The notes beneath the pieces are model-generated. The model was not told where the DNA came from. It made no database searches and saw only the letters and a program-made list of their open reading frames with translations. Source: Pectobacterium parmentieri (lineage in GTDB: Bacteria; Pseudomonadota; Gammaproteobacteria; Enterobacterales; Enterobacteriaceae). From it: a DNA stretch of 64,000 nucleotides. The position numbers and the translations under genes are program-made. The number at the start of each line of letters is the position of its first letter. Position 1 is the stretch's first letter. This document shows positions 45,294-57,349 of the stretch, one piece after another. Where the stretch lies: the NCBI RefSeq assembly GCF_001742145.1, contig NZ_CP015749.1, positions 2,666,001-2,730,000 of the forward strand, given 5' to 3'.

Positions 45294-48200
45294 TGCAGGA
45301 TACCGTTCCAGCCAGCGGAGGCGGACCATCACGCCTGTTTATTCTACGCCCCGTCGCGACGACGCTGCTGATGTTCGCCATTTTGTTGGCCGGCATCATT
45401 GGCTATCGGGCACTGCCCGTTTCAGCCCTGCCTGAGGTTGATTATCCGACGATTCAGGTCGTTACCCTGTATCCGGGAGCCAGCCCCGACGTAGTGACCT
45501 CGGCGATTACCGCGCCGCTGGAACGGCAGTTCGGCCAGATGTCCGGGCTAAAACAGATGTCGACGCAGAGCGCAGGCGGCGCATCCGTCATCACGCTTCA
45601 ATTCCAGCTTGAGCTGTCGCTGGATGTCGCGGAACAGGATGTGCAGGCTGCCATTAATGCGGCCAGCAATCTGTTGCCAAGCGATCTGCCCTATCCACCC
45701 ACTTACAGCAAAGTGAACCCGGCTGACCCGCCCATTATGACGCTGGCCGTCACCTCCACCGCGATGTCGATGACGCAGGTGCAGGACATGGTGGACAACC
45801 GGATCGCGCAAAAAATTTCGCAGGTCGCGGGCGTCGGGCTGGTGTCGTTAGCCGGTGGCCAGCGACCGGCCGTGCGGGTAAGGCTAAACGCGCCAGCGCT
45901 GGCGGCTTACGGTCTGACCAGCGAAACTATTCGCACCGCGATTACCGCCGCCAACGTGAATTCCGCCAAAGGGAGTCTGGATGGTCCGACGCGTTCAGTG
46001 ACGCTCTCCGCCAACGACCAGATGAAATCTGTTGATGATTACCGCAAGCTGATTGTTGCGTGGAAAAACGGCGCGCCGGTAAGGCTTCAGGATGTCGCCA
46101 CGATTGAGCAGGCCGCCGAGAATATTCATCTCGGTGCCTGGGCGAATCGGCAGCAGGCGATCATTATCAACGTTCAGCGCCAGCCAGGTGCTAACGTTAT
46201 CACGACGACGGATAGCATTAACAAGATGCTGCCCGCGTTAAAAGCCAGCCTGCCGAACTCTGTGGATGTCACTACGCTGACTGACCGCACCACCAGTATT
46301 CGCGCCTCAGTAAAAGACGTCCAGTTCGAGCTACTGCTGGCGATCGCGCTGGTCGTGATGGTGATTTACCTGTTCTTGCGTAACGCCGTCGCCACGCTGA
46401 TCCCAAGCATTGCCGTACCGCTATCGCTGGTTGGCACCTTTGCCGCCATGTATTTCCTCGGTTTTTCCATCAATAACCTGACGTTAATGGCACTCACCAT
46501 CGCCACGGGTTTCGTGGTAGATGATGCCATCGTGGTGATCGAAAATATCTCCCGCTATATCGAAAAAGGGGAAAAGCCGCTTAACGCGGCGCTGAAAGGG
46601 GCGGGAGAAATCGGCTTCACCATCATTTCTCTGACCTTCTCACTCATCGCCGTGCTGATCCCACTGCTGTTTATGGGCGATATCGTCGGACGCTTGTTCC
46701 GCGAGTTTGCCGTAACGCTAGCAGTGTCGATCCTGATTTCCGCCGTCGTGTCGCTCACGCTCACCCCGATGATGTGTGCCCGCATGCTGAGCCATCAGTC
46801 GCTGAGTAAACAGAACCGTTTTACTCGCGCCAGTGAACGTTTCTTCACTCGCCTGATTACTGTCTACGGCGTCTGGTTACGCAAAGTACTGAATCATCCG
46901 TGGCTGACGCTGAGCGTCGCGCTCGGTACGCTGCTGCTCACTATCCTGCTCTATATCTGGATCCCGAAGGGCTTCTTCCCGATACAAGATAACAGCATCA
47001 TTCAGGGCACCGTACAGGCACCGCAGACGGTCTCGTTCAGCAATATGGCTGACCGCCAACAGCGCGTCGTGTCTATTATCATGAAGGACCCTGCGGTAGA
47101 GAGCATTTCCTCATACGTCGGCGTCGATGGCACGAATGCCGCGCTGAACAGCGGCCGACTGCAAATCAACCTGAAACCGCTCAGTGAACGCAGTGAGCGT
47201 ATTCAGGCGATCATCAGTCGCCTGCAACAGCAAACGGCCCAGATTCCCGGCATTCAGTTGTATCTGCAACCGGTGCAGGATCTCACCATCGACACCCAGA
47301 TTAGCCGCACGCAATATCAGTTTACGTTACAAGCGATGTCGCTGGATGAACTGAGCGTTTGGGTGCCGAAGCTGATGACCGACTTGAAAAAGCTACCGCA
47401 GCTAGAGGATGTCAGCAGCGACTGGCAAGACGGTGCTGCGGTCGCCTACGTCAACGTCGATCGCGACAGCGCCAGTCGTCTGGGTATCACGATGTCACAG
47501 GTCGACAGCGCACTGTATAACGCTTTTGGTCAGCGTCTGGTTTCCACTATTTATACGCAGGCCAGCCAATACCGCGTGGTGCTGGAACACGATACGACCA
47601 ACAATACCGGTCTGGACGCGTTGAACGACGTGCGCCTCATCAGCAGCGACGGCGGTACGATCCCGCTCAGCAGCATCGCCACGATTGAAGAGCGTCAGGG
47701 GCCGCTGGCGATCAACCATATCGACCAGTTCCCCTCGACGACGATCTCTTTCAACGTCGCCAGCGGCTACGCACTAGGCGAAGCGGTTGATGCCATCACG
47801 CAGGCCGAACAACAGATGAATCTGCCTGCGGATATCACTACCCGTTTTCAAGGCAGTACGCTGGCGTTCCAGTCGGCGCTGAGCAGCACCGTGTGGCTCA
47901 TCATTGCGGCGATTGTCGCGATGTACATTGTGCTCGGCGTGCTATACGAAAGCTTTATTCATCCGATCACCATCTTATCTACGCTGCCAACGGCGGGTGT
48001 CGGTGCGCTGCTGGCACTGATGATGGCGGGGAATGAGCTGGATGTGATTGCCATTATCGGGATCATCTTGCTCATCGGGATCGTGAAGAAAAACGCCATC
48101 ATGATGATCGACTTCGCGCTAGCAGCGGAGCGAGAACAGGGGATGACACCGTATGACGCCATTTATCAGGCCTGTCTGCTGCGTTTTCGACCGATTCTGA

Positions 48201-48415
48201 TGACCACGATGGCCGCCCTACTCAGTGCGCTACCGCTAATGCTGAGCACCGGCGTCGGCGCGGAACTGCGCCAGCCGCTAGGGGTCTGTATGGTCGGTGG
48301 CCTGATCATGAGCCAGATTCTGACGCTGTTTACGACACCAGTAATTTACCTGCTGTTTGACCGCCTGGCAGCGCGCTTCCGTCGTGCACCGCATCAGGAG
48401 GAAGAAACCGAGTGA
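45293..48415 (+). CDS. mdtB: RND multidrug efflux pump subunit MdtB
   Basis: An inner-membrane proton-driven drug pump subunit that works as a heteromultimer with MdtC. The 1040-residue protein has 12 membrane helices and two large periplasmic loops, with the RND motifs [19 protein letters not shown] (proton-relay Asp pair in helix 4) and [15 protein letters not shown]. mdtC starts at a GTG that overlaps its stop by four bases. Confidence 0.96.
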   Translation: MQDTVPASGGGPSRLFILRPVATTLLMFAILLAGIIGYRALPVSALPEVDYPTIQVVTLYPGASPDVVTSAITAPLERQFGQMSGLKQMSTQSAGGASVITLQFQLELSLDVAEQDVQAAINAASNLLPSDLPYPPTYSKVNPADPPIMTLAVTSTAMSMTQVQDMVDNRIAQKISQVAGVGLVSLAGGQRPAVRVRLNAPALAAYGLTSETIRTAITAANVNSAKGSLDGPTRSVTLSANDQMKSVDDYRKLIVAWKNGAPVRLQDVATIEQAAENIHLGAWANRQQAIIINVQRQPGANVITTTDSINKMLPALKASLPNSVDVTTLTDRTTSIRASVKDVQFELLLAIALVVMVIYLFLRNAVATLIPSIAVPLSLVGTFAAMYFLGFSINNLTLMALTIATGFVVDDAIVVIENISRYIEKGEKPLNAALKGAGEIGFTIISLTFSLIAVLIPLLFMGDIVGRLFREFAVTLAVSILISAVVSLTLTPMMCARMLSHQSLSKQNRFTRASERFFTRLITVYGVWLRKVLNHPWLTLSVALGTLLLTILLYIWIPKGFFPIQDNSIIQGTVQAPQTVSFSNMADRQQRVVSIIMKDPAVESISSYVGVDGTNAALNSGRLQINLKPLSERSERIQAIISRLQQQTAQIPGIQLYLQPVQDLTIDTQISRTQYQFTLQAMSLDELSVWVPKLMTDLKKLPQLEDVSSDWQDGAAVAYVNVDRDSASRLGITMSQVDSALYNAFGQRLVSTIYTQASQYRVVLEHDTTNNTGLDALNDVRLISSDGGTIPLSSIATIEERQGPLAINHIDQFPSTTISFNVASGYALGEAVDAITQAEQQMNLPADITTRFQGSTLAFQSALSSTVWLIIAAIVAMYIVLGVLYESFIHPITILSTLPTAGVGALLALMMAGNELDVIAIIGIILLIGIVKKNAIMMIDFALAAEREQGMTPYDAIYQACLLRFRPILMTTMAALLSALPLMLSTGVGAELRQPLGVCMVGGLIMSQILTLFTTPVIYLLFDRLAARFRRAPHQEEETE

Positions 48416-51400
48416 AGTTCTTCGCCCTGTTCATCCACCGCCCCGTCGCCACCCTGCTGTTGACGTTGGCCATCGCGCTCTGTGGCGTATTAGGTTTCCG
48501 CCTGCTGCCGGTATCCCCGCTGCCGCAGGTGGATTTCCCGGTGATCTCGGTCAGCGCCTCACTGCCCGGTGCATCACCGGAAACCATGGCCTCTGCCGTC
48601 GCGACGCCGCTGGAACGTGCACTCGGTAGAATTGCAGGCGTCAACGAAATGACATCCACCAGCTCGCTCGGCAGTACGCGCGTCATTCTGGTGTTTAACC
48701 TCGATAGGGATATCAACGGCGCAGCGCGCGATGTTCAGGCGGCTATCAACGCCGCGCAGAACCTGCTGCCGTCCGGTATGTCCAACCGCCCGACTTACCG
48801 TAAGGTCAACCCATCCGACGCACCGGTCATGATCCTGACGCTGACCTCGGACACCTACAGCCAGGGCCAACTGTACGATTTCGCGTCCACCCAACTGTCA
48901 CAGAAAATCTCTCAGATGGAAGGTGTTGGCGATGTCTCTATCGGCGGAAGTTCGCTCCCCGCCGTGCGCGTGGCGCTGAATCCGGTGGCGTTATTTAACC
49001 AAGGCATTTCCCTCGATGACGTACGGCAGACTATCGCACAGGCGAATGTGCGCCGGCCGTTAGGGAATGTGGAAAACAGTCAGAGAAGTTGGCAGATACA
49101 AACCAACGATGAACTCAAAACTGCCGATGCTTATGCACCGCTGATTATCCACTACAACAACGGCGCCGCCGTTCGCCTGAGCGACGTCGCCACGGTGGAA
49201 GATTCGGTGCAAAACGCCCGCAATGCAGGAATGGCGAACGCGAAACCTGCCATTCTGGTGATGATTCGCCGCGCGCCGGATGCCAACATTATCACCACCG
49301 TAGACAACATCCGCGCCGCGATGCCGGAACTGCGCGCCAGCCTGCCTGCCGAAATACAGTTGGATGTCGCCCAGGATCGTTCCCCCACGATTCGCGCCTC
49401 GCTGGCGGAAGTGGAGCAATCACTGATTATCGCCGTCGCGCTGGTTATTCTGGTCGTCTTCCTGTTCTTACGCTCCGGGCGGGCAACCGCTATTCCGGCG
49501 CTGGCCGTTCCCGTGTCGCTCATTGGCACCTTTGCTGCCATGTACCTGTGCGGCTTCAGCCTGAATAACCTGTCGCTGATGGCGCTCACCATTGCCACCG
49601 GTTTCGTGGTGGATGATGCCATCGTGGTATTGGAAAATATTTCCCGCCACATTGAAGCGGGCATGAAGCCGCTCCAGGCATCGCTTCAAGGGGTGAGAGA
49701 AGTTGGGTTCACCGTGTTATCCATGAGCCTGTCGCTGGTGGCCGTGTTCATCCCGCTGCTGCTGATGGACGGCCTGCCGGGACGGCTGTTCCGCGAATTC
49801 GCCGTAACGCTGTCGGTAGCGATCATGATTTCCCTGCTGATCTCGCTCACGCTGACGCCGATGCTGTGCGCACGACTGCTGCGTGCCGTGCCCAAACGCA
49901 GCCAGCCGCGCACTCGGGGTTTTAATCGTGTGTTGCTCGCGATGCAACAAGGCTACGGGCGTTCGCTGAAGTGGGTACTCAACCATGCCCGCTGGGTTTT
50001 GCTGCTCTTGCTGGGCACCATCGCACTCAACGTCTGGCTGTACATCAGTATTCCGAAGACTTTCTTCCCGGAACAGGATACGGGCAGGTTGATGGGCTTT
50101 ATTCAGGCTGACCAGAGCATTTCTTTTCAGGCTATGACGGTAAAGCTCCAGAATTTCATGACCATTGTCAGCAGCGATCCTGCGGTGGATAACGTGAACG
50201 GTTTTACGGGGGGATCGCGTACCAACAGCGGCTCGATGTTTATTTCGCTTAAGCCGCTTTCTGAACGCGATGTTTCCGCTCAACAGGTAATTAGTCGCCT
50301 GCGCGTCAAGCTGGCAAAAGAACCCGGTGCCAACCTATTTTTAATGCCAGTGCAGGATATCCGTATCGGCGGACGGGAATCGAGCGCGGGCTATCAGTAC
50401 ACACTCCTGTCTGATGATTTGAGCGAACTGCGAACCTGGGAGCCAAAGATTCGTGCTGCTTTCAGCAAACTGCCTGAGCTGGCCGATGTGAATTCCGATC
50501 AACAGGATAAAGGCGCAGAAATGGCGTTAACCTACGATCGTGATGCGATGGCACAGTTAGGCATCAACGTCTCTGCTGCCAATGCATTGCTTAATAATGC
50601 CTTCGGCCAGCGTCAGATTTCGACCATTTATCAGCCGTTAAACCAGTACAAGGTCGTGATGGAAGTGGACGACGCCTACACGCAGGATGTCAGTTCACTG
50701 AACAAGATGTTCGTCATCAATAGCGACGGTAAGCCCATCCCGCTTTCTTATTTCGCCAGTTGGAAGCCGATCAACGCGCCGCTGTCGGTGAATCATCAGG
50801 GGCTATCTGCCGCATCGACCATCTCTTTTAACCTGCCTGAAGGCACCGATCTTTCCACTGCGACAGCGGCGGTAGAAAGAACCATGACGTCACTAGGCGT
50901 GCCGTCATCGGTACGCGGCCAGTTCTCCGGTACGGCACAGGCGTTCCAGCAATCACAGTCGTCACAGTTGTTGCTCATTCTGGCGGCGATTATCACGGTG
51001 TATATCGTACTGGGCGTGCTGTATGAGAGCTATGTGCATCCGCTGACGATTCTGTCTACCCTGCCCTCTGCGGGCGTGGGTGCTCTGCTGGCACTGGAGT
51101 GGTTTGGCGTACCGTTTAGTCTGGTGGCGCTGATAGGTATCATGCTGTTGATTGGGATCGTGAAGAAGAATGCGATCATGATGGTGGATTTCGCGCTGGT
51201 GGCACAGCGCAGCGGCAAGCTGAGCGCACGGGACGCCATTTTTCAGGCCTGCCTACTGCGTTTCCGCCCGATTATGATGACCACATTAGCCGCGCTGTTT
51301 GGCGCACTGCCGCTGGTGCTGACCAGCGGTGACGGTGCCGAGCTGCGTCAACCGCTCGGCATCACGATTGTCGGCGGGCTGGTGATGAGCCAGATCCTCA

Positions 51401-51492
51401 CGCTGTATACCACCCCGGTGGTGTATCTGTTTTTCGACAAGCTGAGGAATATTCGGCGCAAAGCACCGGAGAGGGATTTGTCACTGTCGTGA
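48412..51492 (+). CDS. mdtC: RND multidrug efflux pump subunit MdtC
   Basis: Partner of MdtB in the heterotrimeric pump. The 1026-residue protein has the same layout ([34 protein letters not shown]). It starts at GTG (GTGA overlap with the mdtB stop). In E. coli mdtD follows at once; here 412 bases containing structured repeat copy B intervene, so readthrough to mdtD may be altered. Confidence 0.96.
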   Translation: MKFFALFIHRPVATLLLTLAIALCGVLGFRLLPVSPLPQVDFPVISVSASLPGASPETMASAVATPLERALGRIAGVNEMTSTSSLGSTRVILVFNLDRDINGAARDVQAAINAAQNLLPSGMSNRPTYRKVNPSDAPVMILTLTSDTYSQGQLYDFASTQLSQKISQMEGVGDVSIGGSSLPAVRVALNPVALFNQGISLDDVRQTIAQANVRRPLGNVENSQRSWQIQTNDELKTADAYAPLIIHYNNGAAVRLSDVATVEDSVQNARNAGMANAKPAILVMIRRAPDANIITTVDNIRAAMPELRASLPAEIQLDVAQDRSPTIRASLAEVEQSLIIAVALVILVVFLFLRSGRATAIPALAVPVSLIGTFAAMYLCGFSLNNLSLMALTIATGFVVDDAIVVLENISRHIEAGMKPLQASLQGVREVGFTVLSMSLSLVAVFIPLLLMDGLPGRLFREFAVTLSVAIMISLLISLTLTPMLCARLLRAVPKRSQPRTRGFNRVLLAMQQGYGRSLKWVLNHARWVLLLLLGTIALNVWLYISIPKTFFPEQDTGRLMGFIQADQSISFQAMTVKLQNFMTIVSSDPAVDNVNGFTGGSRTNSGSMFISLKPLSERDVSAQQVISRLRVKLAKEPGANLFLMPVQDIRIGGRESSAGYQYTLLSDDLSELRTWEPKIRAAFSKLPELADVNSDQQDKGAEMALTYDRDAMAQLGINVSAANALLNNAFGQRQISTIYQPLNQYKVVMEVDDAYTQDVSSLNKMFVINSDGKPIPLSYFASWKPINAPLSVNHQGLSAASTISFNLPEGTDLSTATAAVERTMTSLGVPSSVRGQFSGTAQAFQQSQSSQLLLILAAIITVYIVLGVLYESYVHPLTILSTLPSAGVGALLALEWFGVPFSLVALIGIMLLIGIVKKNAIMMVDFALVAQRSGKLSARDAIFQACLLRFRPIMMTTLAALFGALPLVLTSGDGAELRQPLGITIVGGLVMSQILTLYTTPVVYLFFDKLRNIRRKAPERDLSLS

Positions 51493-51904
51493 CGGAACAT
51501 GAGCACCAGTAAAATGCTAATTTAGGAGAAGTTTCGTGCGCTTAACGTTCGCTGTTTTTCTAGTAGCGCCCCGACGCGCCCGACCAAGGGCGGCTCAATT
51601 GCCGTCGCCCTTGGAACCCTGGCTTTTTTGGCGGGAAATTATGCCGCTGTGCGGTGCCTTCGGGAAAAGCATCCTCTTTGCGGACCGCCGCTGACGCGTT
51701 CCCGACGCAGCATCGGCTTGCGCGGCATCCATGCCGCTTATCCGAGAGTCTGCCTTTCCCTCAGCATAATTTACGCCAAGGGAAATACTCAGCGCACGAA
51801 ACCACGCCTAAATAGCAGTATTCGTGATTTAAAAACACTATGCGCAATGTGAGGACACCACCAACTATGCCGAATATATCCAACAATCCAGAGGGTCATG
51901 GAAG
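51493..51904. other. mdtC-mdtD interruption
   Basis: A gene-free 412-bp stretch inside what is one operon in E. coli. It is mainly structured repeat copy B (51531-51778). No clear terminator was found. Confidence 0.75.
51531..51778. repeat. Structured interspersed repeat, copy B
   Basis: Homologous to 30017-30260. Same start (GTTTCGTGCG) and similar end (AATTTACGCC). Hairpins correspond one to one: CCAAGGGCG/CGCCCTTGG (51584-51614), CCGC TGT GCGG (51644-51654), GCCG ... GCGT/ACGC ... CGGC (51687-51717) and GCGGC/GCCGC (51722-51737). In the first and third stems the bases differ from copy A but pairing is kept. Confidence 0.82.
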
Positions 51905-53305
51905 ATGACCCAACCAGCTTCCGTTCGCTGGCAGCTCTGGATTGTTGCCTTTGGCTTTTTTATGCAGACGCTGGATACCACCATCGTGAATACCGCGCTG
52001 CCTTCGATGGCGGCGAGTCTGAATGAAAGCCCGCTGCATATGCATTCGGTGATTGTTTCCTATGTGCTGACCGTCGCAGTGATGCTGCCCGCCAGCGGCT
52101 GGCTGGCGGATCGTATCGGCGTGAAGAACATCTTTTTCGCCGCGATTCTGCTGTTTACGCTGGGGTCGCTGCTGTGTGCCCGTTCGGAAACGTTGGATGA
52201 GCTGCTGCTCTCCCGCGTGATTCAGGGCATTGGTGGCGCGATGATGGTGCCGGTAGGACGTCTAACGGTGATGAAGATCGTCCCACGCGATCAATATATG
52301 GCGGCAATGACTTTCGTGACGCTGCCCGGACAGATTGGCCCATTACTGGGGCCGGCGCTCGGCGGCTTTCTGGTGGAGTACGCCAGTTGGCACTGGATTT
52401 TCCTCATCAACCTGCCCGTTGGCATTCTCGGCGCATTGGCAACCTGGTTCCTGATGCCCAATTACACCATGCAAACCCAGCGCTTTGATATCAGCGGTTT
52501 CGTTTGGCTTGCCGTAGGCATGGCGACGCTGACGCTAGCGTTGGACGGTAACCGTAGTCTCGGCATTCCGCCGATTGCCATTTTCGCGCTGATTGCCATC
52601 GGGCTTATCGCACTATTGAGCTACTGGCTGCACGCTCGTCATAACGAACGGGCGCTGTTCAATCTGCGTTTGTTCGACACCCATACTTTTTCTATCGGCC
52701 TGACCGGCGGGCTGCTGGCTCGCATCGGTAGCGGCATGTTGCCGTTTATGACACCGCTATTTTTGCAGTTGGGAATGGGGTTTTCTCCGTTCCATGCCGG
52801 ATTGATGATGGTGCCAATGGTATTGGGTAGCATGGGAATAAAACGCGTTGTGGTGCAGATCGTCAACCGATTCGGCTACCGGCGTGTGCTGGTCGCCTCG
52901 ACGTTATTGCTGGCGCTGGTCACGGCGCTATTTGCACTGGTCGCGCTTATGCAATGGATCTGGATGATTCCGATTGTGCTGTTCTTCCTCGGTACAGTGA
53001 ACGCTATTCGCTTCTCTACCATGAACACGCTGACGTTGAAAGATCTGCCTGATTCCCTCGCCAGCGGCGGAAATAGCCTGCTGTCGATGACCATGCAGCT
53101 CTCCACCAGCCTGGGAGTGAGCATCGCGGGTATCCTGCTGGGTATGTTTTCTCAACCACATATCGCAGCAGAAAGCGGGGCAACCCACACGGTATTTCTC
53201 TATACCTATCTCAGCATGGTCGTCATCATCGCCCTGCCGGCGTTGATTTTTAATCGTGTCCCACCTGACACCGTAAAACAGTCAACGCTAGCGCGTAAAT
53301 CGTGA
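51905..53305 (+). CDS. mdtD: MFS transporter MdtD (DHA2 type)
   Basis: A 466-residue major-facilitator protein with about 14 membrane helices. The motif [13 protein letters not shown] in helix 1 and [13 protein letters not shown] (motif A) are typical of the 14-helix drug:proton antiporter group. It is the homologue of E. coli MdtD, which is not needed for MdtABC drug efflux; a role in iron-citrate export has been proposed. baeS starts 7 bases later. Confidence 0.92.
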   Translation: MTQPASVRWQLWIVAFGFFMQTLDTTIVNTALPSMAASLNESPLHMHSVIVSYVLTVAVMLPASGWLADRIGVKNIFFAAILLFTLGSLLCARSETLDELLLSRVIQGIGGAMMVPVGRLTVMKIVPRDQYMAAMTFVTLPGQIGPLLGPALGGFLVEYASWHWIFLINLPVGILGALATWFLMPNYTMQTQRFDISGFVWLAVGMATLTLALDGNRSLGIPPIAIFALIAIGLIALLSYWLHARHNERALFNLRLFDTHTFSIGLTGGLLARIGSGMLPFMTPLFLQLGMGFSPFHAGLMMVPMVLGSMGIKRVVVQIVNRFGYRRVLVASTLLLALVTALFALVALMQWIWMIPIVLFFLGTVNAIRFSTMNTLTLKDLPDSLASGGNSLLSMTMQLSTSLGVSIAGILLGMFSQPHIAAESGATHTVFLYTYLSMVVIIALPALIFNRVPPDTVKQSTLARKS

Positions 53306-53312
53306 GGTTGTT

Positions 53313-54686
53313 ATGAAATTTGGAATCACTGCCAAGCTGTTTCTCGCGATTTTCGCCACCTGCATGCTAGTGCTAATGACCATGCACTGGGGCGTGCGCG
53401 CCAGTTTCGAACGCGGCTTTATCGACTACATTAAGCGCGGCAACGAACAGCGGGTTACGCAACTGCGCGATGCGCTGGCGGAGCAATATCAACTACGCGG
53501 CAGTTGGTCATTCCTGCGCAACAATGAGCGTTTGGTGTTCAAGATGCTGCACGCTATGGATCAAAACAACGACACCGATACCGACAATAGTATGCAGGGA
53601 TGGCGAGTGCGCCTTTGGGTGCTGGATACGGGTAAACGCAAGCTGTTCGGATCGCCGGCACCGATACCTAATGAAGGCACCTGGCAGCCGATTCAGGTGC
53701 AAAATCAGACCGTCGGCTGGATTGTCGCCTCGCCTGTTGAACGTCTGACCCGTAACGCCGATATCAGTTTCGATCAACAGCAGCAGCGCACCAGTTGGCT
53801 GATTGCCGCGCTATCGATGTTGCTGGCTATCATCGCCACCTGGCTGACCGCCCGTGGCCTTCTCGCACCCGTCAAACGACTGGTCAACGGCATGCACAGT
53901 TTGGCATCGGGAGATTTCAGCACCCGCGTGACAGCAAGCTCGCACGATGAACTGGGCAGGCTGGCACAGGATTTCAATCAGCTTGCCAATACGCTGGAAA
54001 AAAATGAACAGTCGCGCCGCGCGTTTATGGCCGATGTATCCCACGAGCTGCGCACGCCGCTGGCAGTGCTACGTGGCGAGCTGGAAGCCTTGCAGGATGG
54101 CGTGCGCAAGCCCGATGCGCATTCCCTGCATTCGCTCCAGTCTGAGGTCGCAACACTCACCAAACTGGTGGACGATCTGCACCAGCTCACCTTGTCCGAT
54201 CGCGGGGCGCTGGCCTACCGCAAAACGTCTGTGGATATAGTGCAAACCCTGCATATTGCTATCGCCGCATTTCATGAACGTTTCCAGAAAAAGCAGATTA
54301 CGTTAACCACCGACTTACCGCTTCAGGCTAGCGTTTTTGGTGACCCGGATCGGCTAAGCCAGTTGTTTAATAATCTACTGGAAAATAGCCTGCGCTATAC
54401 TGACGAGCAGGGTCAACTGACCCTTTCAGTTGTTCAGCGCCATAAACACTGGGCTATTATCTGGCAGGACAGTGCCCCCGGCGTAACCGATGAGCAGCTC
54501 ACGCTGATTTTCGAGCGTTTTTATCGGGCGGAAAGCTCACGCAACCGCGCCAGTGGTGGCTCCGGTCTGGGGCTGGCTATCTGCAATAATATCGTTGAGG
54601 CACATAACGGACGGCTGTATGCTAAACATTCACCATTAGGGGGAGTGATGATTACCATTGAGCTTCCATCGCACGTACCTGATTAA
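53313..54686 (+). CDS. baeS: Envelope-stress sensor histidine kinase BaeS
   Basis: Inner-membrane sensor of envelope damage that phosphorylates BaeR. The 457-residue protein has two membrane helices (about 9-29 and 163-183) around a periplasmic sensor, a HAMP domain (RLVNGMHSLASGDFSTRV), the phosphorylated His in DVSHELRTPLAVLRGE, and ATPase motifs NNLLENSLRYT and GSGLGLAI. It is followed by baeR. Confidence 0.96.
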   Translation: MKFGITAKLFLAIFATCMLVLMTMHWGVRASFERGFIDYIKRGNEQRVTQLRDALAEQYQLRGSWSFLRNNERLVFKMLHAMDQNNDTDTDNSMQGWRVRLWVLDTGKRKLFGSPAPIPNEGTWQPIQVQNQTVGWIVASPVERLTRNADISFDQQQQRTSWLIAALSMLLAIIATWLTARGLLAPVKRLVNGMHSLASGDFSTRVTASSHDELGRLAQDFNQLANTLEKNEQSRRAFMADVSHELRTPLAVLRGELEALQDGVRKPDAHSLHSLQSEVATLTKLVDDLHQLTLSDRGALAYRKTSVDIVQTLHIAIAAFHERFQKKQITLTTDLPLQASVFGDPDRLSQLFNNLLENSLRYTDEQGQLTLSVVQRHKHWAIIWQDSAPGVTDEQLTLIFERFYRAESSRNRASGGSGLGLAICNNIVEAHNGRLYAKHSPLGGVMITIELPSHVPD

Positions 54687-54719
54687 TTGCTATTCCTGAA
54701 ACCGAAACTAAGCAGAGCT

Positions 54720-55448
54720 ATGACAACCGCACCCGATTTCGCTATGGCGTCCCCCATTTTGATCGTCGAAGATGAGCCCAAATTGGGGCAATTGCTGGTG
54801 GATTACCTTCAGGCTGCGGACTATGCCACGCACTGGTTGCCTAATGGCAATGACGTCATTGAGTGGGTGCGGCAGCATTCTCCTTCCCTTATTTTGCTGG
54901 ATTTGATGTTGCCAGGCTGCGATGGCCTGACGATTTGCCGCACCATCCGCCAGTTTTCCAACGTGCCGATTATCATGGTCACCGCCCGCAGTGAAGAGAT
55001 CGACCGCCTGCTGGGGCTGGAAATTGGTGCCGATGACTATATTTGTAAGCCTTTCAGCCCGCGTGAAGTCGTCGTGCGCGTCAGAACGCTACTGCGCCGC
55101 TGCGGCTGGCAGAACGACGGCATGAAAGCCGCCGAGAAAAGCGAAACAGCGCTGTTGATTGATAAAAGCGGCTTTCAGGCCAGCTATCTGGGACAAAACC
55201 TTGACCTAACACCTGCGGAGTTTCGTCTGCTCAAGACGCTCTCCACCGAACCGGGCAAGGTGTTTTCACGCGAGGCGCTGCTGGATAAGCTTTACGACGA
55301 TTATCGTGTCGTGACCGATCGCACCATCGATAGCCACATCAAAAACCTGCGCCGCAAGCTGGAACAACTGGATGAAGAAACCTCATTTATCCGCACGGTT
55401 TACGGCATCGGCTATCGCTGGGAAGCTGCGCCCTGCAATGAGGTATAA
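54720..55448 (+). CDS. baeR: Envelope-stress response regulator BaeR
   Basis: An OmpR-type DNA-binding regulator activated by BaeS; in E. coli it activates mdtABCD and spy. The 242-residue protein has a receiver domain ([18 protein letters not shown]; phospho-Asp in [10 protein letters not shown]; Lys in [10 protein letters not shown]) and a winged-helix domain ([19 protein letters not shown]). The frame is open from the baeS stop; the ATG at 54720 gives an N terminus like that of E. coli and is chosen. Confidence 0.95.
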   Translation: MTTAPDFAMASPILIVEDEPKLGQLLVDYLQAADYATHWLPNGNDVIEWVRQHSPSLILLDLMLPGCDGLTICRTIRQFSNVPIIMVTARSEEIDRLLGLEIGADDYICKPFSPREVVVRVRTLLRRCGWQNDGMKAAEKSETALLIDKSGFQASYLGQNLDLTPAEFRLLKTLSTEPGKVFSREALLDKLYDDYRVVTDRTIDSHIKNLRRKLEQLDEETSFIRTVYGIGYRWEAAPCNEV

Positions 55449-55508
55449 CGCCGACCGCCTTTCATTTCACACCAATCCCTTCCACACGAAGAAGAGGCTT
55501 TCACGATA

Positions 55509-56060
55509 ATGACTGCATTATTTTCCGAAACCACCACAATCGAGACGTCTCGCCTGCTGCTGCGTCCGCTTTATCGTGATGATGCACCAGCGCTGTTCGC
55601 CTTCATGTCCGATCCGGTCGTCATGCGTTTCTGGAATCACCCGCCCTGGCAACAGATCGAACAGGCGCATGATGCGATTGACGAATACTGGAGCGCGCTG
55701 TGTGCCGGGCAGTACATGAAGCTAGGGCTGAAAGTGAAAGAGAGCGGCGAGCTGATCGGCACCTGTGTGCTGTTCAACCTTGAGATTGACTCCAAACGCG
55801 CAGAGATCGGTTACTGTCTGGCGGCGAGTGCACAAGGGAAAGGCTATATGACGGAAGCGCTCTCTGCCCTGCGGGATTTCGCCTTTGAAACAGCGGGCCT
55901 AAGCCGGCTGGAAGCCGAAATCGATCCCCGCAATGTGGCCTCAGCGCGATCGCTGGAACGGCTGGGGTTCACGCAGGAAGGGTTGTTAAAGCAGCGTTGG
56001 ATCGTAGGCGGTGAAGTGTCTGATTCTGCGCTCTACGGCCTGCTGGCAGCAAGGCGCTAA
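55509..56060 (+). CDS. GNAT-family N-acetyltransferase (RimJ/RimL type)
   Basis: A 183-residue acetyltransferase. ETSRLLLRPLYRDDAPALF at the start and the acetyl-CoA loop around AASAQGKGYMTEALSALRDF mark the RimJ/RimL-like group, which acetylates protein N termini or small amines. The substrate is unknown. It starts 60 bases after baeR on the same strand and may be cotranscribed; in E. coli yegP lies here instead. Confidence 0.88.
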   Translation: MTALFSETTTIETSRLLLRPLYRDDAPALFAFMSDPVVMRFWNHPPWQQIEQAHDAIDEYWSALCAGQYMKLGLKVKESGELIGTCVLFNLEIDSKRAEIGYCLAASAQGKGYMTEALSALRDFAFETAGLSRLEAEIDPRNVASARSLERLGFTQEGLLKQRWIVGGEVSDSALYGLLAARR

Positions 56061-56341
56061 CCGCTACCTTTCCATACCAGTCAAAAATACTGTCCGACTT
56101 AATGAAAATTTTGTCATTTTCTCTTTTCCCACGGCTGTTACCATTTCAAGCCTACAATAATGACAGGTCTCCATCCGCATCACATGCGGGCACAGGTCAC
56201 CTGCAACACCATTGATTTTTTAACGTCATTGATTTTGAAAACAATTTATCTGCAAAGCGATTGATCTGCAAAAGCATTGCGCTTCAAAGCAGTTGTTCTT
56301 CAAAAGAATGGGGCTTGAAAACAATAGACAGGGGAAAATGT
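56061..56341. other. Leader region of the hydroquinone reductase gene
   Basis: 281 bp. The last third is a run of 16-bp tandem repeats (56229-56324). The rest is AT-rich with no gene. Confidence 0.65.
56229..56324 (+). repeat. Six degenerate 16-bp tandem repeats
   Basis: Six consecutive 16-base units: TTGATTTTGAAAACAA, TTTATCTGCAAAGCGA, TTGATCTGCAAAAGCA, TTGCGCTTCAAAGCAG, TTGTTCTTCAAAAGAA, TGGGGCTTGAAAACAA. The consensus is about TTGnTCTTCAAAAGCA. They end 17 bases before the start codon of the next gene. Confidence 0.75.
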
Positions 56342-57301
56342 ATGTCAGGTTTAGTTGATGGCAAATGGGTTAACGGCGATGTCGCGACCGAAGAGATCAA
56401 GAACGGCGCGTTCCACCGCGAAGAAACCAAATTTCGACAAACCGAGCTGGTACCAGAAGCCGGTCGTTACCAGCTTTTTGTCTCCTATCTCTGCCCGTGG
56501 GCATCACGCACGCTGATTTTCCACAAGCTGAAAGGGCTGGAGAACATTATTTCGCTCTCGATTGCTAATCCGCGTATCGCCGATAACGGCTGGGAATTTG
56601 CAACGCCGCAGGATGCGGGTGAGCATGCAGGCGAGATTCACTATCTGCACCAGTTGTACACCGCCAGTGTACCGAACTATAGCGGAAAGGTATCGGTGCC
56701 CGTACTGTGGGATCGGGTAGAAGGCCGTATCGTAAACAACGAATCGGCAGATATCATCCGCATGCTAAACAGTGAATTCAACGATCTGACCGGCAATCAC
56801 CTCGATTTCTACCCATCGGAGCTGCACGGTGAGATCGACCGTTGGAACGAAACCGTGTACCACAACGTCAATAACGGCGTGTATAAAACCGGGTTCGCCA
56901 AAACGCAGGCACACTATAACGATGCCGTCACCACGCTATTTGCTACGCTGGACGAACTAGACGATCATCTGGCCAACCATCGCTATATGCTGGGCGACAC
57001 GCTGACCGAAGCCGACTGGCGTCTGTTCGTGACGCTGATACGTTTTGACGTGGCCTACCACGGCGCGTTCAAATGTAATCTGAAACGTATTGCCGACTAT
57101 CCACACTTATCAAATTACCTGCGCGAACTGTATCAGTGGCCGGGCATTGCAGAGACGGTCAATATCGACCATATCAAAGCCGGTTATTACGGCATTGCCT
57201 GGCTGAATCCGACACAGATTGTACCGGTTGGCCCACGGGTTGATTTATACCAGCTCCACAACCGCGAAACCCTCGGCACATCCCGTATCGCCACACGTTA
57301 A
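56342..57301 (+). CDS. yqjG: Glutathionyl-hydroquinone reductase (YqjG/Xi-class GST)
   Basis: A cytoplasmic enzyme that removes glutathione from glutathionyl-hydroquinones. The 319-residue protein has the catalytic Cys51 in SYLCPWASR and the Xi-class GST layout with a C-terminal helical domain (DELDDHLANHRYMLGDTLTE). The ATG at 56342 has CAGGGG before it and gives the family N terminus (MSGLVDGKWV); the longer frame runs through tandem repeats and is rejected. A terminator follows. Confidence 0.9.
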   Translation: MSGLVDGKWVNGDVATEEIKNGAFHREETKFRQTELVPEAGRYQLFVSYLCPWASRTLIFHKLKGLENIISLSIANPRIADNGWEFATPQDAGEHAGEIHYLHQLYTASVPNYSGKVSVPVLWDRVEGRIVNNESADIIRMLNSEFNDLTGNHLDFYPSELHGEIDRWNETVYHNVNNGVYKTGFAKTQAHYNDAVTTLFATLDELDDHLANHRYMLGDTLTEADWRLFVTLIRFDVAYHGAFKCNLKRIADYPHLSNYLRELYQWPGIAETVNIDHIKAGYYGIAWLNPTQIVPVGPRVDLYQLHNRETLGTSRIATR

Positions 57302-57313
57302 TACGGCGAGATC

Positions 57314-57349
57314 TGGCCTGCTCTGTTTATGACAGGCCATTCTTTATTT
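57314..57349 (+). terminator. Terminator after yqjG
   Basis: TGGCCTG / CAGGCCA stem followed by TTCTTTATTT, 12 bases after the stop. Confidence 0.78.

Noticed and set aside
49717..50283. Antisense frame of 188 codons inside mdtC
   Set aside because: Shadow of an RND pump gene; no ribosome site or domain.
56229..56324. CRISPR-like array
   Set aside because: The units are 16 bp, directly abutting and have no spacers; no cas genes are present.
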